From assembly GCF_000009625.1 (NCBI RefSeq), contig NC_002678.2, forward strand, positions 3,876,001 to 3,940,000: a DNA stretch of 64,000 bases, read 5' to 3'. A program made the position numbers and the translations under genes. The notes under the pieces were generated by a model, which ran no database searches, was not told the origin of the DNA, and saw only the letters and a program-made list of their open reading frames with translations. The DNA comes from Mesorhizobium japonicum MAFF 303099. Its GTDB lineage: Bacteria; Pseudomonadota; Alphaproteobacteria; Rhizobiales; Rhizobiaceae. Positions 27,158 through 37,517 of this stretch are shown here, one piece after another. Every line of letters begins with the position of its first letter. The first letter of the stretch is position 1.

Positions 27158-28744
27158 CTACCGGATGTCGTCAAGCGCCTGGCGCTGGCGGTGCATTTCC
27201 AGGAAAATCCGGTAGTCGCGGTCGAAGCGGGCGCCGGCGGCCGGGTTGGCGGCACGCCTCTTGCCGCCCTGCTGCATGGCAAGGCAGGCGGCATTGAGGT
27301 CGGGGAAAAGCCCGGCGGCGGTGGCGGCGACCATGCCGGTGCCGAGCAGCACCGCCTCGTCGGCCAGCGGTTCGACCACCGTGCAGCCGGTGGCGTCGGC
27401 GTAGAGCTCCATCAGCAGTGGGTTCTTGGTGTGGCCGCCGGTGACATGCAGCGTGTCGATCAGGTAGCCGTTCTCGTTCAGCGCTTCCAGCACATGGCGC
27501 ACGCCGAGCGCGATGCCGACGGCGGTGCGCCAGTAGAGCTTGCACAGGCTGTCGAAGGAGGAATCCAGCGTCAGCCCGCTGACGACGCCGACAGCATGCG
27601 GGTCGGCGAGCGGCGACCGGTTACCGTGAAAATCCGGCAGCACATGCAGGCGCGCGGCGAGGTTGTCGCCCTCGGCGGCGCGCAGTTCGGCGACCCGCCT
27701 GGCGATTTTGGCATGCATGGCGGCATCCGGCTCGCCGCCGGCGCCGTGCCAGCGGATGATGTGGTCGAGCAGCGCGCCGGTAGCCGACTGGCCGCCTTCC
27801 GACAGCCACAGCTTTGGCAACGCCGCGCCATAGTAAGGGCCCCAGACGCCGGCGAAAGGCTGCGGGTCGGGCGACATCGCCATGACGCAGCTCGACGTGC
27901 CGGCAATCAACGCCAGATGCCGGCCAATATCCTGCTCATCACCGGCAAAGCCGCCAAGCACGCCAAGCGCGCCGGCATAGGCATCGATGACCCCGGCGCC
28001 GACCCGGCAGCTTTCCGTCAAACCAAGTTCCGCCGCCGCTTGCGCCGTCAGAGGGCCGATGTCGGCGCCGACCGGACTAGCCCGCTCCGGCAGATTGCCG
28101 TGCTCAAAGAGATCGTCGAGGCCGACGATCTCGAAGAAATCGCGCTGCCACGCGCTCTCCTCATGTGCGAGATAAGTCCACTTCGCCGTCAGTGTGCATT
28201 GCGAGCGGGCCAGCGAGCCGCTCGCCTGCCAGGTCAGGAAATCGGCCAGGTCGAATAGATAGCCGGCTTCATTCCAGGTCTGCGGCAGGTTGCGCTTCAG
28301 CCACATCAGCTTCGGCGTCGCCATTTCCGGCGACATGACGCCGCCTATATAGTTGAGCACCTCGTGGCTGCTCGCCGTGCATTCGTCTGCTTCGGAAATG
28401 GCGCGGTGGTCGAGCCAGACGATGGTGTCCCAGCGCTTGTCGCCCGTGGTCGAAACGCTGAGCTGATCGCCTTGCCGGTCGCGCACCACCAGCGAGCAGG
28501 TCGCATCAAACGAGATGCCAACAATATCCTGCGCCGCGACGCCGGCTTTTTCGCGGGCGGCACGCACGGCGGCGCAGACCGCCGACCAGATATCGCGCGA
28601 ATCATGCTCGGCATGATCGGGCTTCGGCTGGTTCATGGCGATCGGCCGATCGGCACGGCCAAGCAAGGTGCCACTGGCGTCGAGAATGCCAGCGCGAGCG
28701 CTCCCGGTGCCGACATCGACCGCGCAAACAAACTGTTTCGTCAA
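27158..28744 (-). CDS. FGGY-family pentulose kinase (ribulokinase-like)
   Basis: This 528-residue kinase phosphorylates a sugar, most likely a keto-pentose such as D-ribulose or D-xylulose. The N-terminal AVDVGTGSARAGI phosphate-binding motif, GISFDATCSLV near residue 78 and the C-terminal HVTGGHTKNPLLMELYAD near residue 432 match the eukaryotic-type FGGY/pentulose kinase branch rather than XylB. It is the last gene of the sorbitol/mannitol operon, overlapping the HAD gene by four bases. It would feed the ketose from arabitol or ribitol oxidation into the pentose phosphate pathway. Confidence 0.88.
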   Translation of the reverse strand: MTKQFVCAVDVGTGSARAGILDASGTLLGRADRPIAMNQPKPDHAEHDSRDIWSAVCAAVRAAREKAGVAAQDIVGISFDATCSLVVRDRQGDQLSVSTTGDKRWDTIVWLDHRAISEADECTASSHEVLNYIGGVMSPEMATPKLMWLKRNLPQTWNEAGYLFDLADFLTWQASGSLARSQCTLTAKWTYLAHEESAWQRDFFEIVGLDDLFEHGNLPERASPVGADIGPLTAQAAAELGLTESCRVGAGVIDAYAGALGVLGGFAGDEQDIGRHLALIAGTSSCVMAMSPDPQPFAGVWGPYYGAALPKLWLSEGGQSATGALLDHIIRWHGAGGEPDAAMHAKIARRVAELRAAEGDNLAARLHVLPDFHGNRSPLADPHAVGVVSGLTLDSSFDSLCKLYWRTAVGIALGVRHVLEALNENGYLIDTLHVTGGHTKNPLLMELYADATGCTVVEPLADEAVLLGTGMVAATAAGLFPDLNAACLAMQQGGKRRAANPAAGARFDRDYRIFLEMHRQRQALDDIR

Positions 28745-29424
28745 GATGCTCTAACTCTCGCTCCCAGGCCTGCAATCAGATCGGGCAATTGCAGCATGTC
28801 AGCGAATATAAAGTCCGGTTCACTCGACGCAAGCCGCGCTTTCAAGGCAGGGTTGCCGGCATGCGCGCCGCCGGTGAAGGCAAGGACGCGCATGCCCGCC
28901 GCGCGCGCCGCCGCGACCCCGGCCGGACTGTCCTCGATGACGAGGCATTTGCGCGGATGCGCCCGCATGCTGGCGGCGGCGTGCAGGAAGAGGTCGGGCG
29001 CCGGCTTTCCCTTGGCGACCATGGCGGCACTGAACAGATGCGGTTCCATCAGCCCGAGCAGGCCGGTGACATCGAGCGCGTAGCGGATGCGCTCCAGCGT
29101 GCCCGAAGAGGCGACGCAGAACGGCAGGCCGAGCTTCGGCAACATTTCCTTGACGCCGGGGATCGGCTTGAGCTCCTCACGGAATTTGCGCATGAGGTCG
29201 ACGCGCATGGCGGTCAGATGCTGGTCGCTGATCTCCAGGCCGAAGTCGCGGCCAAGGATCTCGCGCACGCTCTTCATGCTCTTGCCGAGGAAATGCTCGT
29301 AGGCGGCGTCCTCGCTGACAGTGCCGCCGGCACGTTCGATCATGCCGAGCAGCGCCGAGACGGAGAGCGCCTCGCTGTCGACCAGCACGCCATCGCAGTC
29401 GAAGATGACCAGTTCAGGCGTCAT
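28741..29424 (-). CDS. HAD-superfamily hydrolase (sugar-phosphatase/phosphoglucomutase-like)
   Basis: This 227-residue enzyme has the HAD motif I FDCDGVLVDSE (nucleophile Asp9), a helical cap, motif II VASSG near residue 112 and the motif III/IV region KGKPAPDLFL then VIEDSPAGV. It resembles beta-phosphoglucomutase-like or 2-deoxy/sugar-phosphate phosphatases. In this polyol operon it may remove inhibitory sugar phosphates. The exact substrate cannot be read from sequence. Confidence 0.85.
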   Translation of the reverse strand: MTPELVIFDCDGVLVDSEALSVSALLGMIERAGGTVSEDAAYEHFLGKSMKSVREILGRDFGLEISDQHLTAMRVDLMRKFREELKPIPGVKEMLPKLGLPFCVASSGTLERIRYALDVTGLLGLMEPHLFSAAMVAKGKPAPDLFLHAAASMRAHPRKCLVIEDSPAGVAAARAAGMRVLAFTGGAHAGNPALKARLASSEPDFIFADMLQLPDLIAGLGARVRAS

Positions 29425-29439
29425 GATGGCTGATAGCTT

Positions 29440-30918
29440 TCAGAGCTTGCCGGCGATGTAGCGTGTCAACGTGGCGCGGGCGCCATTGGCCCACAGCACG
29501 TTGAGCGCGTGGCCGAAGGCCTCGACGAATGCCGTGGCGCGGCCGACATCGCCATAGATGTCCTCCATGGCGAGCCAGGCGGCGGGCGCGTCCTTCGCCG
29601 CCTTTGCCGTCGCCTGCAGCCGGTCCCAGCTCGGGTCGTTGGGTTCGATGACGGCGCCGCTGTCTGATGTGCCGAAACAGTAGCGGCACCACAGCGCCGA
29701 TTCCAGCGCCAGGCCGGCGACGCCCTTTCCCGCCTTCAGGCGGTCGGCGATTGTCGGGATGATGAATTTCGGCTGGCGGTTGGAGCCGTCGAGGCAGAGC
29801 CGGCGGATGGTGTCGCCGATCTTGGGGTTGGAAAAGCGCTTCTCGATGAGCTGGTAATAATCCTCCAGCACCGTGTCCGGCACCGGCGGCACCGTCGGGA
29901 TGATCTCGTCGTGCTCGAGCTTGTCGAGAAAGCCGCGCACCAGCGGCTCCTGCATCGCCTCATGAACGAAATGGATGTCCATCAGCCCGGCCGGATAGGC
30001 GATCGTGGCATGGCCGCCATTGAGGATGCGGATCTTCATCAACTCGTAGGGCGCGACATCCCTGACGAACTGTACACCGACCTTTTCCAGCGGCGGACGG
30101 CCATCGGTGAAATGGTCTTCCAGCACCCATTGCCGGAACGGCTCGCAGAACACCGGCCAGGCATCCTCGACGCCGAAATCCTTGGCCAGTATGCCGCGCT
30201 CGCGGTCTGTGGTGGCCGGCGTAATGCGGTCCACCATGCCGTTTGGAAAGGCGACGTTGCTGCTCACCCAACCGGCCAAATCCTCATCGATCAGCCGCGC
30301 CAGACCAATGACGCCATCCGAGGTGACATGGCCGTTGTGGGGAATGTTGTCGCAGGACATCACGGTAAACGGCACGGTGCCTTCGTCGCGCCGGCGCAGC
30401 AGTCCTGCCAGGATGATGCCAAACACTGTCTTTGGGGTGGCGCCCGGTTGGGCGTCGGCGACGATATCCGGATGGGCTGGGTTGAACTTGCCCGACGCCG
30501 GGTCGATGAAATAGCCGCCTTCGGTGATGGTCAGCGAAACGATCTTGATCGCCGGGTCGGCCAACCGGTCGATGATGCCGGCCGCATCGCCAGGCATCAG
30601 GAAATCGATCATCGCGCCGGTGACACGGGCGCTCATATGGCCTTCATCCTGCTCGACAACCGTGGTCAGCCAGTCCTGCTCTTCGAGCTTGCCGCGACCG
30701 ATCTTCTCGCCCTCGAACACGCCTGCGCCGACCAGCGCCCAGTCATGGCCGACACCTGAATTGAACAGATCGTCGAGGTAGACCGCCTGGTGCGAGCGAT
30801 GGAAATTGCCGACGCCGAAATGCACGATGCCGGCCTTGAGCTTCGAGCGGTCGTATTTCGGACCGGCAACATTGCCGGGCAGGCTGGAGAGGTTTGAAGA
30901 CGAGAGTTTCACGGTCAT
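29440..30918 (-). CDS. mtlK: Mannitol 2-dehydrogenase family protein
   Basis: This 492-residue polyol-specific long-chain dehydrogenase oxidises D-mannitol to D-fructose, and often D-arabitol to D-xylulose, with NAD+. The Rossmann start is IVHFGVGNFHRSHQAVYLDDL at residues 31-51, the conserved DNIPHNG lies near residue 190, and the catalytic Lys region is KIRILNGGHATIAY near residue 300. The ATG at 30918 is chosen because family resemblance begins shortly after it. It follows the sorbitol dehydrogenase gene after a 155-base gap with hairpins. Confidence 0.92.
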   Translation of the reverse strand: MTVKLSSSNLSSLPGNVAGPKYDRSKLKAGIVHFGVGNFHRSHQAVYLDDLFNSGVGHDWALVGAGVFEGEKIGRGKLEEQDWLTTVVEQDEGHMSARVTGAMIDFLMPGDAAGIIDRLADPAIKIVSLTITEGGYFIDPASGKFNPAHPDIVADAQPGATPKTVFGIILAGLLRRRDEGTVPFTVMSCDNIPHNGHVTSDGVIGLARLIDEDLAGWVSSNVAFPNGMVDRITPATTDRERGILAKDFGVEDAWPVFCEPFRQWVLEDHFTDGRPPLEKVGVQFVRDVAPYELMKIRILNGGHATIAYPAGLMDIHFVHEAMQEPLVRGFLDKLEHDEIIPTVPPVPDTVLEDYYQLIEKRFSNPKIGDTIRRLCLDGSNRQPKFIIPTIADRLKAGKGVAGLALESALWCRYCFGTSDSGAVIEPNDPSWDRLQATAKAAKDAPAAWLAMEDIYGDVGRATAFVEAFGHALNVLWANGARATLTRYIAGKL

Positions 30919-31031
30919 CTGTTTTACCCTTTGGCCGGCTTCGGCCTCGTTACTCCGCCTCTCCCCGTCCTCTCGGGAGAGGGTAAGGGACGGCATATGC
31001 CTTGCGAGGCCGATGCGGCCTCAGATATCGA

Positions 31032-31065
31032 CCTCTGCTCCTCGCGGAGGGACGAGAAGCAGAGG
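31032..31065 (-). other. Intercistronic hairpin between smoS and mtlK
   Basis: CCTCTGCT at 31032-31039 pairs with AGCAGAGG at 31058-31065, directly after the smoS stop on the minus strand. A second GGGAGAGG/CCTCTCCC hairpin lies at about 30960-30985. These could tune expression between the upstream transport genes and downstream catabolic genes. Confidence 0.45.
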
Positions 31066-31073
31066 CCGCCCCC

Positions 31074-31840
31074 TCAACTCATCCACTGGCCGCCATCGAC
31101 ATTGTAGGTCTGGGCGACGATGTATTCGGCCTCATCGCTGGCCAGGAAGACGGCCATGCCGGCGAGGTCCTCCGGCTTGCCCATGCGGCCGTAGGGCACC
31201 CCTTCGCCGACAAGCCGCTTCTTCTCGCCCTTCGGCCGGTTCTCGTATTTGGCGAACAGGGCATCGACCTGGTCCCACATGTCGCTGTCCACGACTCCGG
31301 GCGCGATACCGTTGACGTTGATGCGGTGCTTGATCAGGTCGAGCCCCGCCGACTGGGTCAGCGAAATGACGGCGGCCTTGGTCGCGCAGTAGACGCCGAC
31401 CAGCGGCTCGCCGCGCCGTCCGGCCTGGCTCGCCATGTTGATGATCCTGCCGCCCTTGCCCCGCGCGATCATCGAGCGGGCCGCCGCCTGCAGCATGAAC
31501 AGCGTGCCGGCGACATTGACCGAGAACAGTTTTTCATAGCTCGCCCGCGAGATCTCGACGATCGGCGCCAGGTCGAACAGAGCGGCGTTGTTGATCAATA
31601 TGTCGAGGCCGCCGGTCCTCGTCTCCACCGCTTTCACCGCGGCGTCGATAGAGGCCTGATCCGTGACATCGAGTTTGACCGCATAGGCCTTGTCGCCGAT
31701 ATCTGCCGCCGTTTTTTGCGCGGCCTCGAGATTGATATCGGCAATGGCAACGATAGCGCCTTCGCGCGCATAGGCTTCGGCGAAGGCCTTGCCGATGCCA
31801 CGCGCCGATCCGGTGATCAGCGCCGATTTGCCTTTCAGCC

Positions 31841-31844
<4 letters not shown>
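31074..31844 (-). CDS. smoS: Sorbitol dehydrogenase, short-chain type
   Basis: This 256-residue NAD-dependent SDR enzyme oxidises sorbitol to fructose. The cofactor motif is [12 protein letters not shown] at residues 11-22, NNAA lies at about 87, the catalytic Ser is in [10 protein letters not shown] near residue 140 and the YCATK Tyr-Lys pair near residue 153. Length and the end (VDGGQWMS) match rhizobial/Rhodobacter SmoS. It starts with GTG, overlapping the smoK stop as GTGA. Confidence 0.92.
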
Positions 31845-32845
<1,001 letters not shown>

Positions 32846-32907
32846 GGTTTCCTCCCCGAGGGGTTATTGTCCGACGTTCTTGAGCGTCACGTTAGGTCAC
32901 GGCTTAC

Positions 32908-33732
32908 TTACTTCACGGCGCCAAAGGTCAGGCCGCGCACCAGCTGCTTCTGGCTGAACCAGCCCATGATCAGGATCGGCGCGATCGCCAGCGTCGAGGC
33001 CGCCGAAAGCTTGGCCCAGAACAGGCCTTGCGGACTTGAGAACGAGCTGATGAAGGCGGTCAGCGGCGCTGCTTCCGTGGTGGTCAGGCGGATCGTCCAG
33101 AACGCCTCGTTCCAGGCCAGGATGATGTTCAACAGCATGGTCGAGGCGATGCCGGGCACCGCCATCGGCGTCAGCACATAGATGATCTCGTTCCACAGCG
33201 ACGCACCGTCCATGCGCGCCGCTTCCAGGATCTCGCCGGGGATTTCGCGGAAATAGGTGTAGAGCATCCACACCACGATCGGCAGGTTGATCAGCATCAG
33301 CATGACCATCAGGCCGATGCGGCTGTCGAGCAGCCCGAAATCGCGGAAGATCAGGTAGATCGGGAACAGCACGGCGACCGCCGGCATCATCTTGGTGGAC
33401 AGCATCCACATCAGGATGTCCTTGGTCCGCTTGGTCGGGGAGAACGCCATCGACCATGCCGCCGGAATGGCGACAAGCAGGGCCAGGATCGTCGAGCCGA
33501 CCGAGAGCAGCACCGAGTTGAAGAAGAACTTGAAGTAGCCGCTCTGCGCCTGAACCTCGGAATAGCTCTCGAACGTCCCCGATGGGATCAGGTTGAAGCC
33601 CTGGATCGCCTCCTGCTCCGACTTGAACGAGGTGATGATCGTATAGAGGATCGGGAAGAAGATCAGCAGCGCGACGATCCAGGCGGCAACGGTCGCGATT
33701 GTCTTGTGCTGGGTGGTGACTGCACGTGCCAT
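32908..33732 (-). CDS. smoG: Sorbitol/mannitol ABC importer permease 2
   Basis: This 274-residue inner-membrane protein has six membrane segments. The EAA loop EAARMDGASLWNEIIYVLTPM lies near residues 171-191, and KMMPAVAVLFPIYLIFRDFG near residue 113. GGGAGGATTGAG precedes the ATG, and smoF ends 12 bases upstream. Confidence 0.92.
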   Translation of the reverse strand: MARAVTTQHKTIATVAAWIVALLIFFPILYTIITSFKSEQEAIQGFNLIPSGTFESYSEVQAQSGYFKFFFNSVLLSVGSTILALLVAIPAAWSMAFSPTKRTKDILMWMLSTKMMPAVAVLFPIYLIFRDFGLLDSRIGLMVMLMLINLPIVVWMLYTYFREIPGEILEAARMDGASLWNEIIYVLTPMAVPGIASTMLLNIILAWNEAFWTIRLTTTEAAPLTAFISSFSSPQGLFWAKLSAASTLAIAPILIMGWFSQKQLVRGLTFGAVK

Positions 33733-33744
33733 CTCAATCCTCCC

Positions 33745-34617
33745 TTACTTGTCCAGGTTCTTGCCGACGGCGCGCATGGCGAAGAAGGCAACGATGTTGG
33801 CGAGAATGACGGCGATCACACCGCCTGCGGATGCCTGGCCGATTTTGAACTCCAGCAGCGCCTTCTGGTAGACGAGGAAAGGCAGGTTGGTGGAGGCGTA
33901 TCCAGGGCCACCATTGGTGGTGACGAGGATTTCGGCATAGACCGACAAGAGGAAGATCGTCTGGATCAGGATGACGACGGTGATGGCGCGCGACATGTGC
34001 GGCAGCGTCAGATAGATGAAGCGGCTGATGAAGCCGGCGCCGTCCATCTCGGCGGCCTCCTTCTGCTCACCGTCGAGCGACTGCAGCGCGGTCAACAGGA
34101 TCAGCGTCGCGAAAGGCAGCCACTGCCAGGCGACGATGATGATGATCGCCGTCATCGGATGTTGCCCGAACCAGTCGATCGGTTGCGCCCCGAAGAAGCG
34201 CGCTATGTCGGCGAACACCCCGTATTGCGGATGCATGATCATGTTCTTCCAGACCAATGCGGCCACCGGCGGCATGACGAAGAACGGCGAGATGACGAGG
34301 ATGCGCACGATCCCTTGTCCCCACATCGGCTGGTCGATCAGCAGTGCCAGCAGGATGCCGCCGATCACTGTGATCAACAGCACGCTGATCACCAGGACAA
34401 GCGTGTTGAGGATCGACTGCAGGAAAGCCGGGTTGGACCAGAACAGCGCGTAATTCGAGAAGCCGACGAACCCGTCGTGGATCGGATTGAGCGGGTTGTA
34501 CTGTTGGAAGGAGAACCACAGCGTGAGCGCCAGTGGAATAACCATCCAGACCAGCAGCAGCACGACGGATGGCGCCATCATGAAACGGGCAAGCGAACGG
34601 GTCTGCTGAGTAGCCAT
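33745..34617 (-). CDS. smoF: Sorbitol/mannitol ABC importer permease 1
   Basis: This 290-residue permease of the MalF type has six segments. The EAA-like loop is KEAAEMDGAGFISRFIYLTLP near residues 190-210, followed by TTNGGPGYASTNLPFLVYQ. The ATG at 34617 is preferred: AAGGG lies eight bases upstream, while an in-frame GTG at 34626 touches that box. It is separated from smoE by 123 bases containing a strong hairpin. Confidence 0.92.
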   Translation of the reverse strand: MATQQTRSLARFMMAPSVVLLLVWMVIPLALTLWFSFQQYNPLNPIHDGFVGFSNYALFWSNPAFLQSILNTLVLVISVLLITVIGGILLALLIDQPMWGQGIVRILVISPFFVMPPVAALVWKNMIMHPQYGVFADIARFFGAQPIDWFGQHPMTAIIIIVAWQWLPFATLILLTALQSLDGEQKEAAEMDGAGFISRFIYLTLPHMSRAITVVILIQTIFLLSVYAEILVTTNGGPGYASTNLPFLVYQKALLEFKIGQASAGGVIAVILANIVAFFAMRAVGKNLDK

Positions 34618-34665
34618 GACGGTCACCCTTCAATGGTCAGACTGAATTTTCAGAGGCGTTGAAGG

Positions 34666-34696
34666 CGGCCGCCCGAGCTGGGAACTCGGGCGGCCG
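34666..34696 (-). other. Strong hairpin between smoE and smoF
   Basis: CGGCCGCCCGAG at 34666-34677 pairs perfectly with CTCGGGCGGCCG at 34685-34696. A weaker GCCGGT/ACCGGC hairpin lies between it and the smoE stop. The position suggests mRNA protection of smoE and reduced read-through into the permease genes. Confidence 0.75.
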
Positions 34697-34740
34697 TTGC
34701 CGGTCGAGGAGGCAACCGGCATTCGGCACCGGGAGGAGCC

Positions 34741-36051
34741 TTACTTGATATACCCGCCTTCGGTCATCGCCGCGGTGGCGGCGTCCTGGGCCTGCTTCAG
34801 CGCGTCGTCGACGCTCGACTGGCCGGCAAGAGCCGCCGAGAAGAGCTGGCCGACCGTGGTGCCAAGACCCTGGAATTCAGGGATGGCTACGAACTGGACA
34901 CCGACATAAGGCACCGGCTTGACGGTCGGATGCGTCGGGTCGGCGGCGTTGATGGAGTCCAGCGTCATCTTGGCGAACGGAGCCGCCTTCTGGTACTCGG
35001 CATTGGCGTAGAGCGAGGAGCGCGTACCCGGAGGAACGTTGGCCCAGCCTTCCTTCGAAGCGACGAGTTCGGCATAGTGCTTGCTGGTCGCCCACGACAC
35101 GAACTTCTCGGCGGCGTCGGCCTTCTTGGTGCCGGCCGGGACGGCGAGCGACCATGCCCACAGCCAGTTGCCGCGCTTGCCCAGGCCATTGTCGGGCGCC
35201 AGCGCGTAGCCGACCTTGTCGGCGACCTTGGATGCCTTGGGATCGGAGACGAAGGACGCCGCGACGGTGGCGTCGATCCACATGCCGCACTTGCCCTGCT
35301 GGAACAGCGCCAGGTTTTCGTTGAAGCCGTTCGAGGACGCGCCCTCGGGGCCGTCGGCCTTCATCAGGTCGACATAGAACTGCAAGGTCTTCTTCCACTC
35401 GGGCTGGTCGAATTGCGGCTTCCAGTTCTCGTCGAACCAGCGGGCGCCGAAGGAGTTCGACATGGCGGTCAGGAAGGCCATGTTCTCGCCCCAGCCGGCC
35501 TTGCCGCGCAGGCACACGCCGTTCACGCCGTTGGCGCGGTCGGTCATCTTGTCAGCGGCCTGCTTGATGAAGTCCCAGGTCGGCGCGTCGGGCATCTTCA
35601 GTCCGGCTTTCTCCATCAGGTCCTTGCGGTACATGACGAAGGAGCTTTCGCCGTAGAAGGGCGCGGCATAGAGCTTGCCGTCGACCGAAAGGCCGCCAGC
35701 GATGGCCGGGATGATGTCCTTGGCGTCATAGTCGTCGCCAAGCTTGTCGAGCGGCAGCAGCCAGCTCTGCTTGGCCCAGATCGGAACCTCGTAGGTGCCG
35801 ATGGTCATCACGTCATACTGGCCGCCCTTGGTGGCGATGTCGGTGGTGACGCGCTCGCGCAGCACGTTCTCTTCAAGAGTGACCCAGTTGAGCTGGATGT
35901 CGGGGTTGGCCTTGGTGAAGTCCTCGGTCAGCTTCTGCATGCGGACCATATCGCCATTGTTGACCGTGGCGATGGTGATGGATTCGGCATGTGCGGCAAA
36001 AGCGAGAGCGCTGGCCGACAACAAGCCCAGGGTGAGCGTGCGCAGTTTCAT
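34741..36051 (-). CDS. smoE: Sorbitol/mannitol ABC importer substrate-binding protein
   Basis: This 436-residue periplasmic protein has a signal peptide ending AAHA (residue 22) and a family 1 solute-binding fold: ITIATVNNGDMVRMQKLTEDF after the cleavage site, YAAPFYGESSFVMYRKDLMEKAG near residue 125. It is the first gene of the smo operon. GGGAGGAATTTG precedes the ATG at 36051. The polyol specificity is inferred from the linked sorbitol and mannitol dehydrogenases. Confidence 0.92.
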   Translation of the reverse strand: MKLRTLTLGLLSASALAFAAHAESITIATVNNGDMVRMQKLTEDFTKANPDIQLNWVTLEENVLRERVTTDIATKGGQYDVMTIGTYEVPIWAKQSWLLPLDKLGDDYDAKDIIPAIAGGLSVDGKLYAAPFYGESSFVMYRKDLMEKAGLKMPDAPTWDFIKQAADKMTDRANGVNGVCLRGKAGWGENMAFLTAMSNSFGARWFDENWKPQFDQPEWKKTLQFYVDLMKADGPEGASSNGFNENLALFQQGKCGMWIDATVAASFVSDPKASKVADKVGYALAPDNGLGKRGNWLWAWSLAVPAGTKKADAAEKFVSWATSKHYAELVASKEGWANVPPGTRSSLYANAEYQKAAPFAKMTLDSINAADPTHPTVKPVPYVGVQFVAIPEFQGLGTTVGQLFSAALAGQSSVDDALKQAQDAATAAMTEGGYIK

Positions 36052-36092
36052 CAAATTCCTCCCATGAACCAAGATGAGCATTTGCCTTGGCT

Positions 36093-36127
36093 GTGAGCAA
36101 TTACTCACTTACCGTGAAATATGTCAA
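36093..36127 (-). promoter_or_regulatory. Candidate smo operon promoter and operator
   Basis: Read on the minus strand, a perfect -35 TTGACA (36127-36122) is followed after 16-18 bases by a weak -10 (AGTAAT or TAATTG). A 16-bp inverted repeat, GTGAGCAATTACTCAC (36093-36108), covers that -10 region 42-57 bases before the smoE ATG. A repressor bound there would block initiation. The SorC-type regulator at 37518-38477 is the natural candidate; binding is inference. Confidence 0.55.
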
Positions 36128-36254
36128 GCCGGATTCGATGCTGCAGCGCAGCACCGGACCCGCCGATGGACGGACGACGAGAGCCGCATCCGCGCCCGAT
36201 ATCAGGCGGCGGGACAGGAAGGCCTGGAGGATTGGATCGGGAGAAAAACGCCTC

Positions 36255-37160
36255 TCAGCAGGCGATCTCGGCCAGCAGCCAGTCGCGGAAGGCGCGGATC
36301 TTCGGCACGTTGCGGCGCGCCTCGGGATAGACCAGCCAGTAGGCGTGGCCGTCGTCGCCGACCAGGTCGAAAGGCTGGATCAGGCGGCCGTCGGCAAGTT
36401 CCGCCTTGAACAGCGCCCGGGTCAGGATCGCCACGCCATGGCCTGCGATGGCCGCATTGGCCTCATAGGCCTGCGCGCCCATGCTGCTGCCGGGCCGCTT
36501 GGCAAGATCATGCGCATGCACGCCGGCCATCTCGAACCACTGCGTCCACCAGATATCGCCCGGATCGAGGATCGGCAGCCGCAACAGGTCGGCCGGCTCC
36601 TTGACGCCGCCGATGCTCGCCGCGAGCTTCGGGCTCAGCATCGGCGTGAAATCGGCGTCGAGCAGCTTGTGGGCCTCCAGCCCCGGCCATTTGCCGCTGC
36701 CCGAGCGGATGGCGAGATCGACATCCTCGCGGGCGAAATCCGTCAGCCGGCTCGATGTTTCGAGCCGCACGGCAAGCGCGGGATGAGCCATCTGGAACGA
36801 GCCCAGATGATGCGCCAGCCAGTTCGAGGCAAAGGTCAGCACGGTGGTGACGCACAGCAGCCCGTCCGCGCCGCCCCGCGCGGCGGCATAGGCCTGGCTA
36901 AGAATGGCAAAGGCCTCGCTGACCGCCGGCGCCAGCCTTTGGCCGGCTTCGGTCAGCTCGATCTGCCGCGGCCGGCGCAGGAACAGCGGTGCCCCGACGC
37001 GCTCTTCCAGCACCTTGATCTGATAGCTGACGGCGGCCTGTGTCATGGCGAGTTCCACGGCGGCCTTGGTGAAGGAAAGCTGCCGCGACACCGCTTCGAA
37101 CACCCGGATCGCCTGCAGCGGCGGCAGTTGCGAAACCTGCGGTGAGCTCAGATCCGGCAT
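36255..37160 (-). CDS. LysR-family transcriptional regulator, GcvA type
   Basis: This 301-residue regulator has an N-terminal helix-turn-helix (residues about 12-70, with LSFTKAAVELAMTQAAVSYQIKVLE features) and a LysR effector domain. It lies between the smo operon and a small DUF1127-like gene, divergent from the latter by 110 bases. Its target is unclear; smo control is more likely to belong to the SorC-type protein. Confidence 0.88.
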   Translation of the reverse strand: MPDLSSPQVSQLPPLQAIRVFEAVSRQLSFTKAAVELAMTQAAVSYQIKVLEERVGAPLFLRRPRQIELTEAGQRLAPAVSEAFAILSQAYAAARGGADGLLCVTTVLTFASNWLAHHLGSFQMAHPALAVRLETSSRLTDFAREDVDLAIRSGSGKWPGLEAHKLLDADFTPMLSPKLAASIGGVKEPADLLRLPILDPGDIWWTQWFEMAGVHAHDLAKRPGSSMGAQAYEANAAIAGHGVAILTRALFKAELADGRLIQPFDLVGDDGHAYWLVYPEARRNVPKIRAFRDWLLAEIAC

Positions 37161-37270
37161 AAAGGCTCCTTATGGGTCCTTATCGACGTTCGATTGGCAA
37201 AGCCGGCCGGCAGGACCGACATTCAGTGTCAACCCGTCATTCGGGTCCAGGATAGCGAAGGTTGACGATC

Positions 37271-37456
37271 ATGACCATGGCGCAGCAAAAATGCACTCCC
37301 GCTCCGGATCATCGCTGGATTTCGTGGCTTACAGACGGATTCGGCTGGTTCGCGATCAGAAGAAAGGCGCATCTCGACATCAGGGACCTGTCGCCGCATC
37401 TGCAGCGCGACCTCGGTCTCCTCGATGGCAACGATCCTTTCGGGCGGCATAAATAG
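37271..37456 (+). CDS. DUF1127-like small protein
   Basis: This 61-residue protein ends with RDLSPHLQRDLGLLDGN, the short helical motif of YjiS/DUF1127 proteins, which in alphaproteobacteria are linked to phosphate and carbon metabolism and RNA turnover. GAAGG lies nine bases before the ATG at 37271. It is divergent from the LysR gene. The function is not known from sequence. Confidence 0.7.
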   Translation: MTMAQQKCTPAPDHRWISWLTDGFGWFAIRRKAHLDIRDLSPHLQRDLGLLDGNDPFGRHK

Positions 37457-37517
37457 ACTTGTTGGCTTTATCGCCAGGCGCCGCGGCCGTAGCCGGCAGG
37501 CGCCGCCGCGTTCCCGG

